This document shows, piece after piece, positions 55,562-63,827 of a DNA stretch of 64,000 nucleotides. The notes below the pieces were generated by a model. That model saw nothing but the letters and a program-made list of their open reading frames with translations. It was not told the origin of the DNA and searched no databases. Each line of letters begins with the position of its first letter. Positions within the stretch are counted from its first letter, which is position 1. A program made the position numbers and the translations under genes. The stretch is from JAAFIM01 sp964467315 (GTDB taxonomy: Bacteria > Bacteroidota > Bacteroidia > Chitinophagales > Saprospiraceae): contig CAYXSA010000008.1 in assembly GCA_964467315.1 (NCBI GenBank), positions 1-64,000 of the forward strand. Reading direction: 5' to 3'.

Positions 55562-55671
55562 TTTTTTTGGTGTGCCCCCGCACGTTTCGCGCGGGGGCGG
55601 GCTCTGCCCTACGGGGCTGCCTTCGGCGGTCGTTGCAGCCGCTGCGCGGCTTCCACTGCTATCCCTCACGC
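55562..55671 (+). repeat. Family A dispersed element, degenerate
   Basis: It starts TTTTTTTGGTGTGCCCCCGC and ends CACTGCTATCCCTCACGC with P3 AGCCGCTGCGCGGCT. The GGTCGGGCTAT block is changed to GCGGTCGTTGC. P1 is GTGTG with CACGC, where the single change C to T leaves a G-U pair in RNA. Confidence 0.75.
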
Positions 55672-55713
55672 TATTGCCGCTTCGCGGCGCGGGGGAAGGC
55701 TCGAACAATTCAG

Positions 55714-56745
55714 CTAATCCTCTGCGCCTATTTTTTTGATAGGGAGTTTGAGCATAGGGTATTTGCTGTCGACAAGGCTTTGTATTTGAGTTAAGGCAGC
55801 AGTAAGCACGCCTGCGCCTGCTTTGAGTATATTTTGAAAATAGTCATCTTTGCTATTTTTGCAAATTTTATACACTTGACTTTCTACAAATTGAATGGGC
55901 GAAACGCTTTTATCTTTGCCTTCATTGGCTTTAAGGGTGCCTTTGGTGCTTGCTACAGCGTCTGCTACGCTAGCGCGAAACTCTGCAAAAATCGATTTTC
56001 CACCGTCTGCCAAGCCCGCGCCGCCTATTTGTTTGATGCGTGCTTGGTGAGCGCGAATAAATAATTCGATAGCCTCTGCTGCAAATTCCTCGAAAAATGC
56101 CTTATACTTGAAGCGGGTAATTTCGCCTGCATCTTGTATTTTTTTTGACAAGGCTTCTTTTGCCTCTGCTTGTCTTAGAGCGGTAGCCTGCGGAGTCATT
56201 TCTACGAATGCGCCTGCAAGTTTGCCGCCTGCCTTCGCATTACTTGCATCTTTTTTGAAGGCTTCTGCTTCAGCTATCCATCCCGATAGCTCCAAAAGAT
56301 GCTTGGCTGCTTCCGCTGATTTTGAGCCTTTTAGCTTTTTTTCTTGCTCGCGGAAAACCTGCAGCGCCTCCTCTATGTGCGGCAAACTCATCTCGCCGAG
56401 TGTTGCTCCATAGCTTTTGCTTTTTTCCTGATAGGCGACTAAGGCTGTTTTCTTTTTGCTTAGGTCGGTCATGGCTTCTATCTCGGCAAACCTTTTAGCC
56501 TGCTTTCTGCGCCCTTCCATAACCCCTTCGCGCAATTTTTCTAAGGCTCGGCGGTGGTCGTTTGCCTCCAGACGCATTTTTTCTATGCCACTCAAGGGCT
56601 CTTTCGGTGCGCTTGCATTAACCTTGCCTCCATCGGTTTTACTGCCTTTTATGAGCAGTTGCTGGTAGCTAATTTTTTCGCGCATCGCCTTAAATTGCGC
56701 TAAAAGCGCGGCGATTTTTTCTTTCAATTTTACTATTTCTGACAT
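55714..56745 (-). CDS. Coiled-coil protein of unknown function
   Basis: The 343-residue protein has no signal peptide or membrane span. Residues 1-125 are predicted coiled coil (VKLKEKIAALLAQFKAMREKI, LEANDHRRALEKLREGVMEG), and residues 125-260 are Ala/Lys/Glu-rich helices (AEAFKKDASNAKAGGKLAG, AEAKEALSKKI). The C-terminal 90 residues (ESQVYKICKNSKDDYFQNIL) are less charged. No family is recognised. It is probably cytoplasmic and structural. Confidence 0.65.
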   Translation of the reverse strand: MSEIVKLKEKIAALLAQFKAMREKISYQQLLIKGSKTDGGKVNASAPKEPLSGIEKMRLEANDHRRALEKLREGVMEGRRKQAKRFAEIEAMTDLSKKKTALVAYQEKSKSYGATLGEMSLPHIEEALQVFREQEKKLKGSKSAEAAKHLLELSGWIAEAEAFKKDASNAKAGGKLAGAFVEMTPQATALRQAEAKEALSKKIQDAGEITRFKYKAFFEEFAAEAIELFIRAHQARIKQIGGAGLADGGKSIFAEFRASVADAVASTKGTLKANEGKDKSVSPIQFVESQVYKICKNSKDDYFQNILKAGAGVLTAALTQIQSLVDSKYPMLKLPIKKIGAED

Positions 56746-56879
56746 AATTGGGGGGACTAAAAAAATTATACAAACCCGCTAAAAGTACAAATTAGCCTCC
56801 TGAAAAGCAAGACTTTCTGGTTATTAGTCGCAAAAACTGGGTGAACGGTCATTTTTTCGGGGTGAGTGTCGAGTGAGCC

Positions 56880-57067
56880 GTTTTTTTGGGCCTGCCCCTG
56901 CGACCTTCGCCGCCAAAGGGGCGGCGAGAGCCGTAGCATGCTACGGCTCTACAGGTCGCAGGGTCGGGCTATCCATTGCGAGCCGTAGCATGGCGTGCGT
57001 TCGCTTCGCGGCTGCTTCGCAGCGGCACTTATGCCATGCTACGGCTCTACATTGCTATCCCTCAGGC
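56880..57067 (+). repeat. Family A element with compensatory P1 (GCCTG/CAGGC)
   Basis: It starts TTTTTTTGGGCCTGCCCCTGC and ends CTATCCCTCAGGCG. Compared with the consensus GCGTG...CACGC, both strands of P1 changed (GCCTG...CAGGC) and still pair. P2 has an AGCCGTAGCATGCTACGGCT insert; GCAGGGTCGGGCTATCC follows; P3 is long (GAGCCGTAGCATGGC / GCCATGCTACGGCTC). Confidence 0.95.
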
Positions 57068-57114
57068 GTTGCGCCTTAACGGCGCTAAAGCTAAAGGATA
57101 AATAAAGTTTTATT

Positions 57115-57217
57115 ACGTCGTTACGTCATGACGTAACGACGTATATACGTCATGACGTAACAACGTAGCGCAATAAAAAAAGCGCCTAAATAACTGTATA
57201 TCAGCTATTTAGGCGCT
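57115..57217. repeat. Family B composite border (array first), overlapping the toxin stop
   Basis: The ACGT array 57115-57166 begins with a perfect 28-bp palindrome (57115-57142). The palindrome 57182-57216 (GCGCCTAAATAACTG and CAGCTATTTAGGCGC) follows. The TAA of the Doc-like gene (57209-57211 on the minus strand) lies in the right arm, so the border ends the reading frame. Confidence 0.9.
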
Positions 57218-57670
57218 TTCGCTTAATGGCTCTTTGTTCTTGTCGATAAAGTCGGCTACAGCTCCTACCTCCCAATCATAGCTGCTATCTGCCGTTTCGT
57301 TGGCGAGATTTTCCAAAATTTTATCCGTCGTGGAGGCTGTATTGGCGGGGACGGTTTTATCTCCGAAAATTGTAGGCTGTACCTTGCTTTTGAGTTGGTA
57401 GCCGTTGAGGTTTAAGAACGTTTGCATTGCCCCAAGACCTGTACGCTTGTTACCGTCATTGAACATATGCCCTTTGACAATTTTTACAAAATAAAAAGCG
57501 GCTTTTGTATTTACATCGGGATAACGGTCACCATCTTGCACCATATCCAAAACGTAATCCAATCTATCATTTAGTAAATTATCAGGCTCTGCAAAACGCC
57601 CTCCAAACATAGCTATAGCCCCTCTATTTGCTCTAAGAACAAATTTTCGGGTCAAGTATTGGTAATCCAT
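57209..57670 (-). CDS. Doc/Fic-type toxin
   Basis: The 153-residue protein has the compact all-helical Doc form with HMFNDGNKRTGL at residues 68-79 (Doc motif HxFxDxNKR), preceded by ANRGAIAMFGGRFAEPDNL and AAFYFVKIVKG. Doc phosphorylates EF-Tu; other Fic proteins transfer AMP. The second-half residues (GNKRTG) favour the Doc type. The last two residues (Ser-Ala) and the stop are coded by the border palindrome. Its start overlaps the upstream gene (TAATG). Confidence 0.85.
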   Translation of the reverse strand: MDYQYLTRKFVLRANRGAIAMFGGRFAEPDNLLNDRLDYVLDMVQDGDRYPDVNTKAAFYFVKIVKGHMFNDGNKRTGLGAMQTFLNLNGYQLKSKVQPTIFGDKTVPANTASTTDKILENLANETADSSYDWEVGAVADFIDKNKEPLSESA

Positions 57671-58149
57671 TAGGCAAGCGCTTTGTATACGTTGTGGTAT
57701 TTTTCAAAATTTGCTTTGAGAAAAAGCAGTGCTTTTTCCTCTAGTTCTTGCTCTTTACGCATTTTACGCGCTATTTCAATTTCGGCGCATTGATCAGGAA
57801 AAGCATCTTTCATTGCCTTTTGTTCTAAATCAAAAGCCAAGAACTCTAAAGCAGTAGAAAAATCTTCTCTTGCTAAGTCAAATAGCATATTTTCATAGTT
57901 TTGAAAATGTTCATTTTTAGCGAAAGAAGCAAAATATGCATTATCCTCGCGGCTTATGAAATAGGCTTTATGAGTCAACGAAAGTAAAAATGAATCATAG
58001 CATTTTTCCCAAGCGCTAAGGTTGCTTGCCTTTGTTTTATACAAGGACAAAAAGAATGAAGCAAAACGAACTAATGCAATATTCCAACCCTTGTCTTTTA
58101 CCTTTTCCACTTGTTTTACAAGTGTATTTATATCAAAGCGATTTTCCAT
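57670..58149 (-). CDS. Probable antitoxin partner of the Doc-like protein
   Basis: The 159-residue helical protein (FDINTLVKQVEKVKDKGWNI, LVRFASFFLSLYKTKASN, MRKEQELEEKALLFLKANF) is not a Phd-type antitoxin and I recognise no family. The TAATG overlap with the toxin gene and the shared AT-rich composition suggest a functional pair. The 58150-58390 stretch upstream is AT-rich, holds no gene and presumably the promoter. Confidence 0.6.
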   Translation of the reverse strand: MENRFDINTLVKQVEKVKDKGWNIALVRFASFFLSLYKTKASNLSAWEKCYDSFLLSLTHKAYFISREDNAYFASFAKNEHFQNYENMLFDLAREDFSTALEFLAFDLEQKAMKDAFPDQCAEIEIARKMRKEQELEEKALLFLKANFEKYHNVYKALA

Positions 58150-58390
58150 GGTCAGACTTATTTATTCATAAAAAAGATAATCCAAAGTTTTGAAACGGAA
58201 AGATAATATAATTTTTTTTTGAAAAACAATACCCATTACAACTGAATATACGCCGCAATTGAACACGTATTTTGCTCTTACAAAGATATAATAAAATAAT
58301 TAAACGGAAAAACTAAATAATTTCTCAACACATTAAACTACTTTAAAAGTTCCGCCCTGCAATCTGGGCAACAAAGCCCGACTATCCGCC

Positions 58391-58561
58391 GCGTGAGGGA
58401 TAGAAATGTAGAGCCGTGATTCATCACGGCTCGCAATGGATAGCCCGACCGCCGCCCCCCGCATTTGCGGGGGCGACCGCACGCCCCCTTTCAAGGGGGC
58501 AGCGCCGTAGGCGCGGGGGTGCGGGCGGGGGGCAGAGCGGCGGGCACGCCCCAAAAAAAAC
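58391..58561 (-). repeat. Family A dispersed element
   Basis: Minus strand: TTTTTTTTGGGGCGTGCCCG, a long P2 with extra hairpins (GCACCCCCGCGCCTACGGCG, GCATTTGCGGGGG on the plus strand), GGCGGTCGGGCTATCC, P3 GAGCCGTGAT / ATCACGGCTC, ending CTATCCCTCACGC. Confidence 0.85.
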
Positions 58562-58630
58562 TTAAACAAAGCATAACACTACGAATGGAAAGAAAAAGGC
58601 GAACTTTGCGCCCAATAAATCGCCTCTTCC

Positions 58631-61600
58631 ATGCAGTTTTTTCAGCTTTTTTTGCGCGCGGACTTGCGCGATGCACAAGGCGAGCAGCTTGCCCAAAAGG
58701 CAGGCGCGCAGCTTGGCATAGATACGCCGCCTTTGCGTTGTGCGAAGGTTTTTGCTGTAGCAAGCAGCCTATACGAGTGTTTGCCCGCCGAAAATAGAGC
58801 GGAAAGCCTGCGTAATTTTGCCGAAGATTGTTTGCGCGATGCCATCGCAGATGAGGTTCTTTGCGGCGAATTGCGTCCCCTAAGCCCTGCGGGTTGTGCG
58901 ATAGCCGTAGCGGCGCAGGCAGGAGTTACCGACGATGAGGGGCGCAGCGTGCAGGAGGCTTTTATAGATTATTTTGACCTATCGAGCAAGGTCGACGGCG
59001 ATGCGCAGGCTGTTTTTTCGCAAAGCCTGTACTATCTGCCGCAGCAGCTAAATGAGGGCGATTTGCGCCAATTTGCGCATCGACTTTTGGGCAATCCGCT
59101 GATAAATCATTTTCAGTATTTTAGCGGCGATGAGCTCGCTATTGAGCGGCTTTTTGTGCCTCAAGTTCGGCTAAGTGCCAACGCCGAAATCGCTACTTTC
59201 GAGCTTGCAAATGCCGATGATGCGGAGCTTATGCGGCTTTCGCGCGAGAATGTTTGGGCGCTGGATTTGGAAGAGATGCGCGCCATCAAAGCGCACTACG
59301 CAGCTCCTGCGACGCAGGCAGCCCGCGCCGCTTTGGGTCTATCGGCAGCGCCTACCGACTGCGAATTGGAGATTTTGGCGCAAACCTGGTCGGAGCACTG
59401 CAAGCACAAGGAATTTAACGCCGTCATAGAATACTACGACCCCAAGACGGGCAAGACGGAAACGGTGCGCTCCCTATTCAAGAGCTATATCCGCGCTGCT
59501 ACGGAAACCGTGCGCGAGCAACTGCTAAAAAAGGGCAACGACTGGTTGATTAAAATTTTCACTGATAATGCGGGCGTGGTGCGCATCAACAAAGATTGGC
59601 TATTTGTCTGGAAGGTAGAAACGCATAATTCGCCCTCTGCGCTCGACCCTTACGGCGGGGCGATTACGGGGATTTTGGGCAATAACCGCGACCCGCTTTG
59701 TACGGGCGTAGGCGGCGCAAAATTGCTTTTTAATACGAATGTTTTATGTTTTGGTTTCCCTGATACGCCGAGCGACAGGCTGCTAAAAAACCAGTTGCCG
59801 CCCCGTCAGATTTTGCAGGGGGTAGTGGCGGGCGTGCGCGATGGCGGCAACAAATCGGGCGTGCCCACCGTAAACGGCGCTATCGTTTTTGATGAGCGTT
59901 TTGGCGGCAAACCTTTGGTTTATTGCGGTACGGGCGGGGTGATGCCGCATCATTACAAGGGCAAAAACTCTTGGGAAAAACCCATAGCAGCAGGCGATAA
60001 AATCATTATGCTGGGCGGGCGTGTAGGCAAGGACGGCATACATGGCGCTACTTTTTCTTCCCTCGAAATTGATGAGCATTCTCCGATGTCTGCCGTACAA
60101 ATCGGCAGCCCAATTACGCAGAAAAAAGCCGCCGATTTTTTGATACGCGCCGCCAACGAAGGCTTGATAAAATGCAGCACCGACAACGGCGCGGGCGGTC
60201 TGTCTTCGTCTATTGGCGAGTTGGCGACTATATCAGGCGGGGCAGAAGTATGGCTGGAACGCGTACCGCTAAAATACGCAGGCTTGCGCCCTTGGGAAAT
60301 TTTCGTTTCCGAGTCGCAGGAGCGTATGACTTTAGTGGTAGAGCCTGCGCAGTGGGCGGCTTTGCAGGAGCTGGCGCATTTGTTTGCGGTGGAGCTTTCG
60401 GATATCGGCATTTTCACGGATACGGGTCGGCTCGATGTGCGTTGGGCGGGCGAGGCTGTGGCGGTTTTGGATATGGAATTTTTGCACGAGGGCACACCGC
60501 AAAAATACCTAAAAGCGATAGTACCTACGCCCGATTTGGAGGCTGCGCAATTGCCCGAAAATTTGGACTATAATGCTATTTTATTGGAGCTTTTGGCGGC
60601 TTGGAATGTTTGCTCTCGGGAGCAGATAATACGCCGCTACGACCACGAAGTAAAGGGCAAAACCATCTTAAAACCGCTCATGGGCAGCAAAGGCAAAGCG
60701 CCTCAAGATGCGGCTGTAGTGCGCTTGCATTTTGATACTTATGAGGGTATAGCGGTATCGAATGGTATATTGCCAAGGTATGGCGATATCGACGCTTACG
60801 AGATGTCGGCGGGGGCTTTTGATGAGGCAATGCGGCAGATAATCGCCGTAGGTGGCAGCCTGCCCAATCAGCAGGAAAACGACGATATATTCTGGTCGGT
60901 GAATGATAATTTTTGCGTACCCGACTCCGTCTACGACCCCATCACGAACCCCGATGGCAAAGAAAAATTGGCTAAGCTCGTGCAGATGTGTCGCGCTTTG
61001 TACGATATGTCTACCTTCTTTGATATTCCGCTCACTTCGGGCAAGGACAGCATGAAAAACGACTTTAAGTCGGAAGGCACTAAAATTTCCGTGCCGCCGA
61101 CTATCCTCTATTCGATGACGGCAAAAATGCCCGACATTCGCAGGGTGGTAACCTCAGAATTTAAGCAGGCGGGCGATGCGATTTATCAAATCGGGCGCAG
61201 TTATGAGGAATTGGGCGCTTCGGAATTTTATGCGCTTTTTGGGCAGTTGGGCGAGCATGTGCCGCTGGTGCGCAAAGAAGCCGCCAAAGCGCGCTATCTG
61301 CGTATGATGCAGGCGCATGGGTTGGGGCTGTTTGCATCGGTGCATGATTTATCGGACGGCGGTCTGGCTGTAGCATTGGCGGAAAGCTGTTTCGGCGGTA
61401 GTGTGGGGGCTACTATCAATTTACCGAATTCGCTTTTTGCGGATAATTTGAGTCTGGAAGCCGCACTATTTGGCGAATCGCATTCGCGTTTTTTGGTGAG
61501 TGTACGCGCCGAAAGAGCGGGCGAATTGGAGGCGATTTTCGGGGCTGATGCTTTTTATCTGGGCAAGGTCGGCGGCGAAAACCTACATATCGGAAAAGAG

Positions 61601-61666
61601 GACGTTGAGCTCGTCGGGCAGCCTGTAGAGCGGCTGCTGGAGGCTTGGCAGAGTCGGGAGTTTTAG
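58631..61666 (+). CDS. purL: FGAM synthase, synthetase subunit without glutaminase domain
   Basis: PurL converts FGAR to FGAM with ATP and ammonia. The 1011-residue protein has an N-terminal PurS-like region (about 1-170), the linker and FGAM synthase motifs (TWSEHCKHKEFNA near 251, KVETHNSPSALDPYGGA, GVGGAKLLF, STDNGAGGLSSSIGELA, TSGKDSMKND, SVHDLSDGGLAVALAE) and stops right after the second AIRS-type domain. Large PurL enzymes (about 1300 aa) continue into a glutaminase; that domain is missing here and is instead fused to PurC at 9276. At 1011 residues it is longer than small PurL (about 740 aa) because PurS is fused. Mutual dependence of the two fusions is implied. Confidence 0.95.
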   Translation: MQFFQLFLRADLRDAQGEQLAQKAGAQLGIDTPPLRCAKVFAVASSLYECLPAENRAESLRNFAEDCLRDAIADEVLCGELRPLSPAGCAIAVAAQAGVTDDEGRSVQEAFIDYFDLSSKVDGDAQAVFSQSLYYLPQQLNEGDLRQFAHRLLGNPLINHFQYFSGDELAIERLFVPQVRLSANAEIATFELANADDAELMRLSRENVWALDLEEMRAIKAHYAAPATQAARAALGLSAAPTDCELEILAQTWSEHCKHKEFNAVIEYYDPKTGKTETVRSLFKSYIRAATETVREQLLKKGNDWLIKIFTDNAGVVRINKDWLFVWKVETHNSPSALDPYGGAITGILGNNRDPLCTGVGGAKLLFNTNVLCFGFPDTPSDRLLKNQLPPRQILQGVVAGVRDGGNKSGVPTVNGAIVFDERFGGKPLVYCGTGGVMPHHYKGKNSWEKPIAAGDKIIMLGGRVGKDGIHGATFSSLEIDEHSPMSAVQIGSPITQKKAADFLIRAANEGLIKCSTDNGAGGLSSSIGELATISGGAEVWLERVPLKYAGLRPWEIFVSESQERMTLVVEPAQWAALQELAHLFAVELSDIGIFTDTGRLDVRWAGEAVAVLDMEFLHEGTPQKYLKAIVPTPDLEAAQLPENLDYNAILLELLAAWNVCSREQIIRRYDHEVKGKTILKPLMGSKGKAPQDAAVVRLHFDTYEGIAVSNGILPRYGDIDAYEMSAGAFDEAMRQIIAVGGSLPNQQENDDIFWSVNDNFCVPDSVYDPITNPDGKEKLAKLVQMCRALYDMSTFFDIPLTSGKDSMKNDFKSEGTKISVPPTILYSMTAKMPDIRRVVTSEFKQAGDAIYQIGRSYEELGASEFYALFGQLGEHVPLVRKEAAKARYLRMMQAHGLGLFASVHDLSDGGLAVALAESCFGGSVGATINLPNSLFADNLSLEAALFGESHSRFLVSVRAERAGELEAIFGADAFYLGKVGGENLHIGKEDVELVGQPVERLLEAWQSREF

Positions 61667-61696
61667 CATACGGATATACGCGAATTAAAAGGATTT

Positions 61697-61736
61697 ACAC
61701 GGATATAGGATAAAATTCGTATCCGTGTTTCCCCCC
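61697..61736 (+). terminator. Putative terminator of purL
   Basis: ACACGGATA (61697-61705) pairs with TATCCGTGT (61720-61728), followed by TTCCCCCCTTTTT. Confidence 0.6.
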
Positions 61737-61801
61737 TTTTTAATAAAATTAAAATTTTGACGGAGTAAAATTAAAACAAAAAATAGTATCTTAAATATCA
61801 T

Positions 61802-61879
61802 TACGTCGCCACGTAATGACGTAACGACGTAATGCAATAAAAAACCGCCTAAATAACTGATTATCAGCTATTTAAGCGG
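61802..61879. repeat. Family B composite border (array first)
   Basis: The ACGT array 61802-61831 (ACGTCGCC, ACGTAATG, ACGTAACG, ACGTAATG) is followed by a palindrome at 61845-61879 (CCGCCTAAATAACTGAT and ATCAGCTATTTAAGCGG). No TA gene is next to it; a family A copy starts 20 nt on. This may be an empty border. Confidence 0.85.
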
Positions 61880-61898
61880 CTATGCTTTATTTATTTTT

Positions 61899-62031
61899 GC
61901 GTGAGGGATAGTAGGGGCGAATCAACATTCGCCCCCTTTGGGGCGATGTGGATACGCCCCGAATAGCCCGACCCTGCGACCTTTAAGCGCCGCCATTTTG
62001 GCGGCGCGGGGAGCAGGGGCACGCCCAAAAA
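61899..62031 (-). repeat. Family A dispersed element
   Basis: Minus strand: TTTTTTGGGCGTGCCCCTGC 4 nt after the purH stop, P2b GCGCCGCC / GGCGGCGC, GCAGGGTCGGGCTATTC, P3 with GGGGCGAATGTTGATTCG modules, ending CTATCCCTCACGC. Confidence 0.9.
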
Positions 62032-62034
62032 ATG

Positions 62035-63621
62035 CTAATGTTTAAAATGTCGCAGACCGCTAAAAACCATGCTTAGACCGAGTTGGCGGCAGCGCTCGAT
62101 AATATGGGGGTCGCGTATGGAGCCGCCTGGCTGCACGAGGCGCTTGATGCCGAAAGCCTGCGCCTGCTCGGCATTGTCCTCGAAGGGGAAAAATGCGTCG
62201 GAAATCAGCACGCATTGGCTCAAATCTGCGCCATTTTCCTGCGCTTTTTCGGCGGCGAGGCGTATGGAATTGAGGCGATTGGGCTGCCCTGCCCCCATGC
62301 CGACGAGTTGCAAAGCGCCCGCTTCGCCGCGCTGCACGAGCACAATGGCATTGGATTTTATGCTGCGCACGGCGCGCAGACCAAAACGAATCAAATCCTC
62401 GTCGCCTGCAGCGTCCCAGTCGCCGACCACGCTACGCAATTCCGAAAATTCCGCCTCGTCGCGCCCCTGCACCAGCAAGGCATTCGACAAAAATCGGTAT
62501 TCCTCCCCGCCTTGCTCCGCGCGCAAGCGTACAAAATCGAGCCGCAAGACCCGCAAATTCTTATTGCCTTGCAAATACTCCAGCGCCTGAGGGCTGTAGT
62601 CGGGCGCAATCAATACTTCTACAAATTTTCGCTGCGATTTGTCGGCATTTTGGAGCGCAAAAAACTCAACGGTAGCCAAATCTACGGATTTTGTGAAGGC
62701 TATCACGGAGCCAAAAGCCGAAACCGTATCGCCCGCCCAAGCAAGCCGCAAAGCGGTGGGCAAATCGTCGGCTTGAGCCAGTCCGCAGGGGTTATTGTGC
62801 TTGACAACGGTGACGGCGGCGCGATTTTCGGGCGTAAATAAGACGGTTTCTATGGCGCTTTGCGCATCGAGCAGATTATTATAAGAAAGTTCTTTGCCTT
62901 GTAAAAATTCGGCATCGTGTAGGCTGTATTTCGTGCCTTTTTTTCGGTAAAAACTTGCTTTTTGGTGTGGATTTTCGCCGTAGCGCAGCGGGCGCGCCTG
63001 CTCAAAAACTAAGCGTGTATCGGCGTTTGCGCCCAAAATGCGGCGCTGAAGCTCATTACTCACCATTGCATCGTAGTCGGCAGTATGGGCGAAGGCGCGC
63101 AGCATACAATTTCGGCGAAATTCGTAAGAAATTGCGCCCTCATTCGCCTGCAATTCTAACAAAAATGGCGCATAATCTTCCGAAGATGTCAGCACCGTTA
63201 CGCCCCTATAGTTTTTGGCGGCGGCGCGTATCATGGTAGGTCCGCCGATATCGATATTTTCTATCAATTCCGCCCAGTCGCCGCCCTTTTCGGCTACTTC
63301 GGCGAAGGGGTAAAGGTTGCAAACGACCAAATCTATGGGCTTAATTTGCAATTTTTCGGCTTCCGCCGCATCGCGCTCGCGGTCAAACAGCAAAGCCGAG
63401 CCAATAGCGAAAGAAATCGTTTTCATACGCCCGCCGAAAGCTTCCACGTTGCCCGTAACGGCGCTAATATCGGTGGTAGCAATGTTTTCGGCGCGCAAAA
63501 CTGCCTGTGTGCCACCTGTAGAAATGATTTCGCAGTTGATTTTTTGCAGCGCTTTTGCAAGTTCGACGATGCCCCTTTTGTCGGACACGGAGAGCAAGGC
63601 GCGGCGGATAGGTTGGTTCAT
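62035..63621 (-). CDS. purH: Bifunctional AICAR transformylase / IMP cyclohydrolase
   Basis: PurH carries out the last two steps of IMP synthesis. The 528-residue protein starts MNQPIRRALLSVSDKRGIVELAKAL (IMP cyclohydrolase domain, 1 to about 195, with INCEIISTGGTQAVLR and VVCNLYPFAEV). The AICAR transformylase domain follows, with LRYGENPHQKASFY near 217, VVKHNNPCGLA (the catalytic Lys-His) and SDAFFPFEDNAEQA near the end, closing FSGLRHFKH. The start at 63621 was chosen for the family N-terminus; the longer frame upstream lies in a family A repeat. It is 20 kb from purM and next to purN on the same strand. Confidence 0.95.
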   Translation of the reverse strand: MNQPIRRALLSVSDKRGIVELAKALQKINCEIISTGGTQAVLRAENIATTDISAVTGNVEAFGGRMKTISFAIGSALLFDRERDAAEAEKLQIKPIDLVVCNLYPFAEVAEKGGDWAELIENIDIGGPTMIRAAAKNYRGVTVLTSSEDYAPFLLELQANEGAISYEFRRNCMLRAFAHTADYDAMVSNELQRRILGANADTRLVFEQARPLRYGENPHQKASFYRKKGTKYSLHDAEFLQGKELSYNNLLDAQSAIETVLFTPENRAAVTVVKHNNPCGLAQADDLPTALRLAWAGDTVSAFGSVIAFTKSVDLATVEFFALQNADKSQRKFVEVLIAPDYSPQALEYLQGNKNLRVLRLDFVRLRAEQGGEEYRFLSNALLVQGRDEAEFSELRSVVGDWDAAGDEDLIRFGLRAVRSIKSNAIVLVQRGEAGALQLVGMGAGQPNRLNSIRLAAEKAQENGADLSQCVLISDAFFPFEDNAEQAQAFGIKRLVQPGGSIRDPHIIERCRQLGLSMVFSGLRHFKH

Positions 63622-63654
63622 GTTTGCAAACTGGAAGTTAGAGATTTTATGTCT

Positions 63655-63808
63655 TTGGCGTGCCCGCCGCTTGCCCCCCGCCCGCGCTATGCGCGGTCGC
63701 CCCCGCAAATGCGGGGGGCGGCGGTCGGGCTATTCATTTCGGGTCGCCCCTACGTGCCGCCCAAAGGGCGAACACATAGGTTCGCCCCTACATTGCTATC
63801 CCTCACGC
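63655..63808 (+). repeat. Family A dispersed element
   Basis: It starts TTTGGCGTGCCCGCCGC, with P2 hairpin CCCCCGC / GCGGGGG, GGCGGTCGGGCTATTC, P3 with GGGGCGACC-type modules and ends CTATCCCTCACGC. It lies between purH and purN. Confidence 0.9.
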
Positions 63809-63827
63809 ATTGCGCCGCTGCGCGGCG

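Noticed and set aside
62083..62841. Long open frame on the strand opposite purH (252 codons)
   Set aside because: It lies entirely antisense to the well-supported purH and shows no domain pattern; high GC at third positions explains it.
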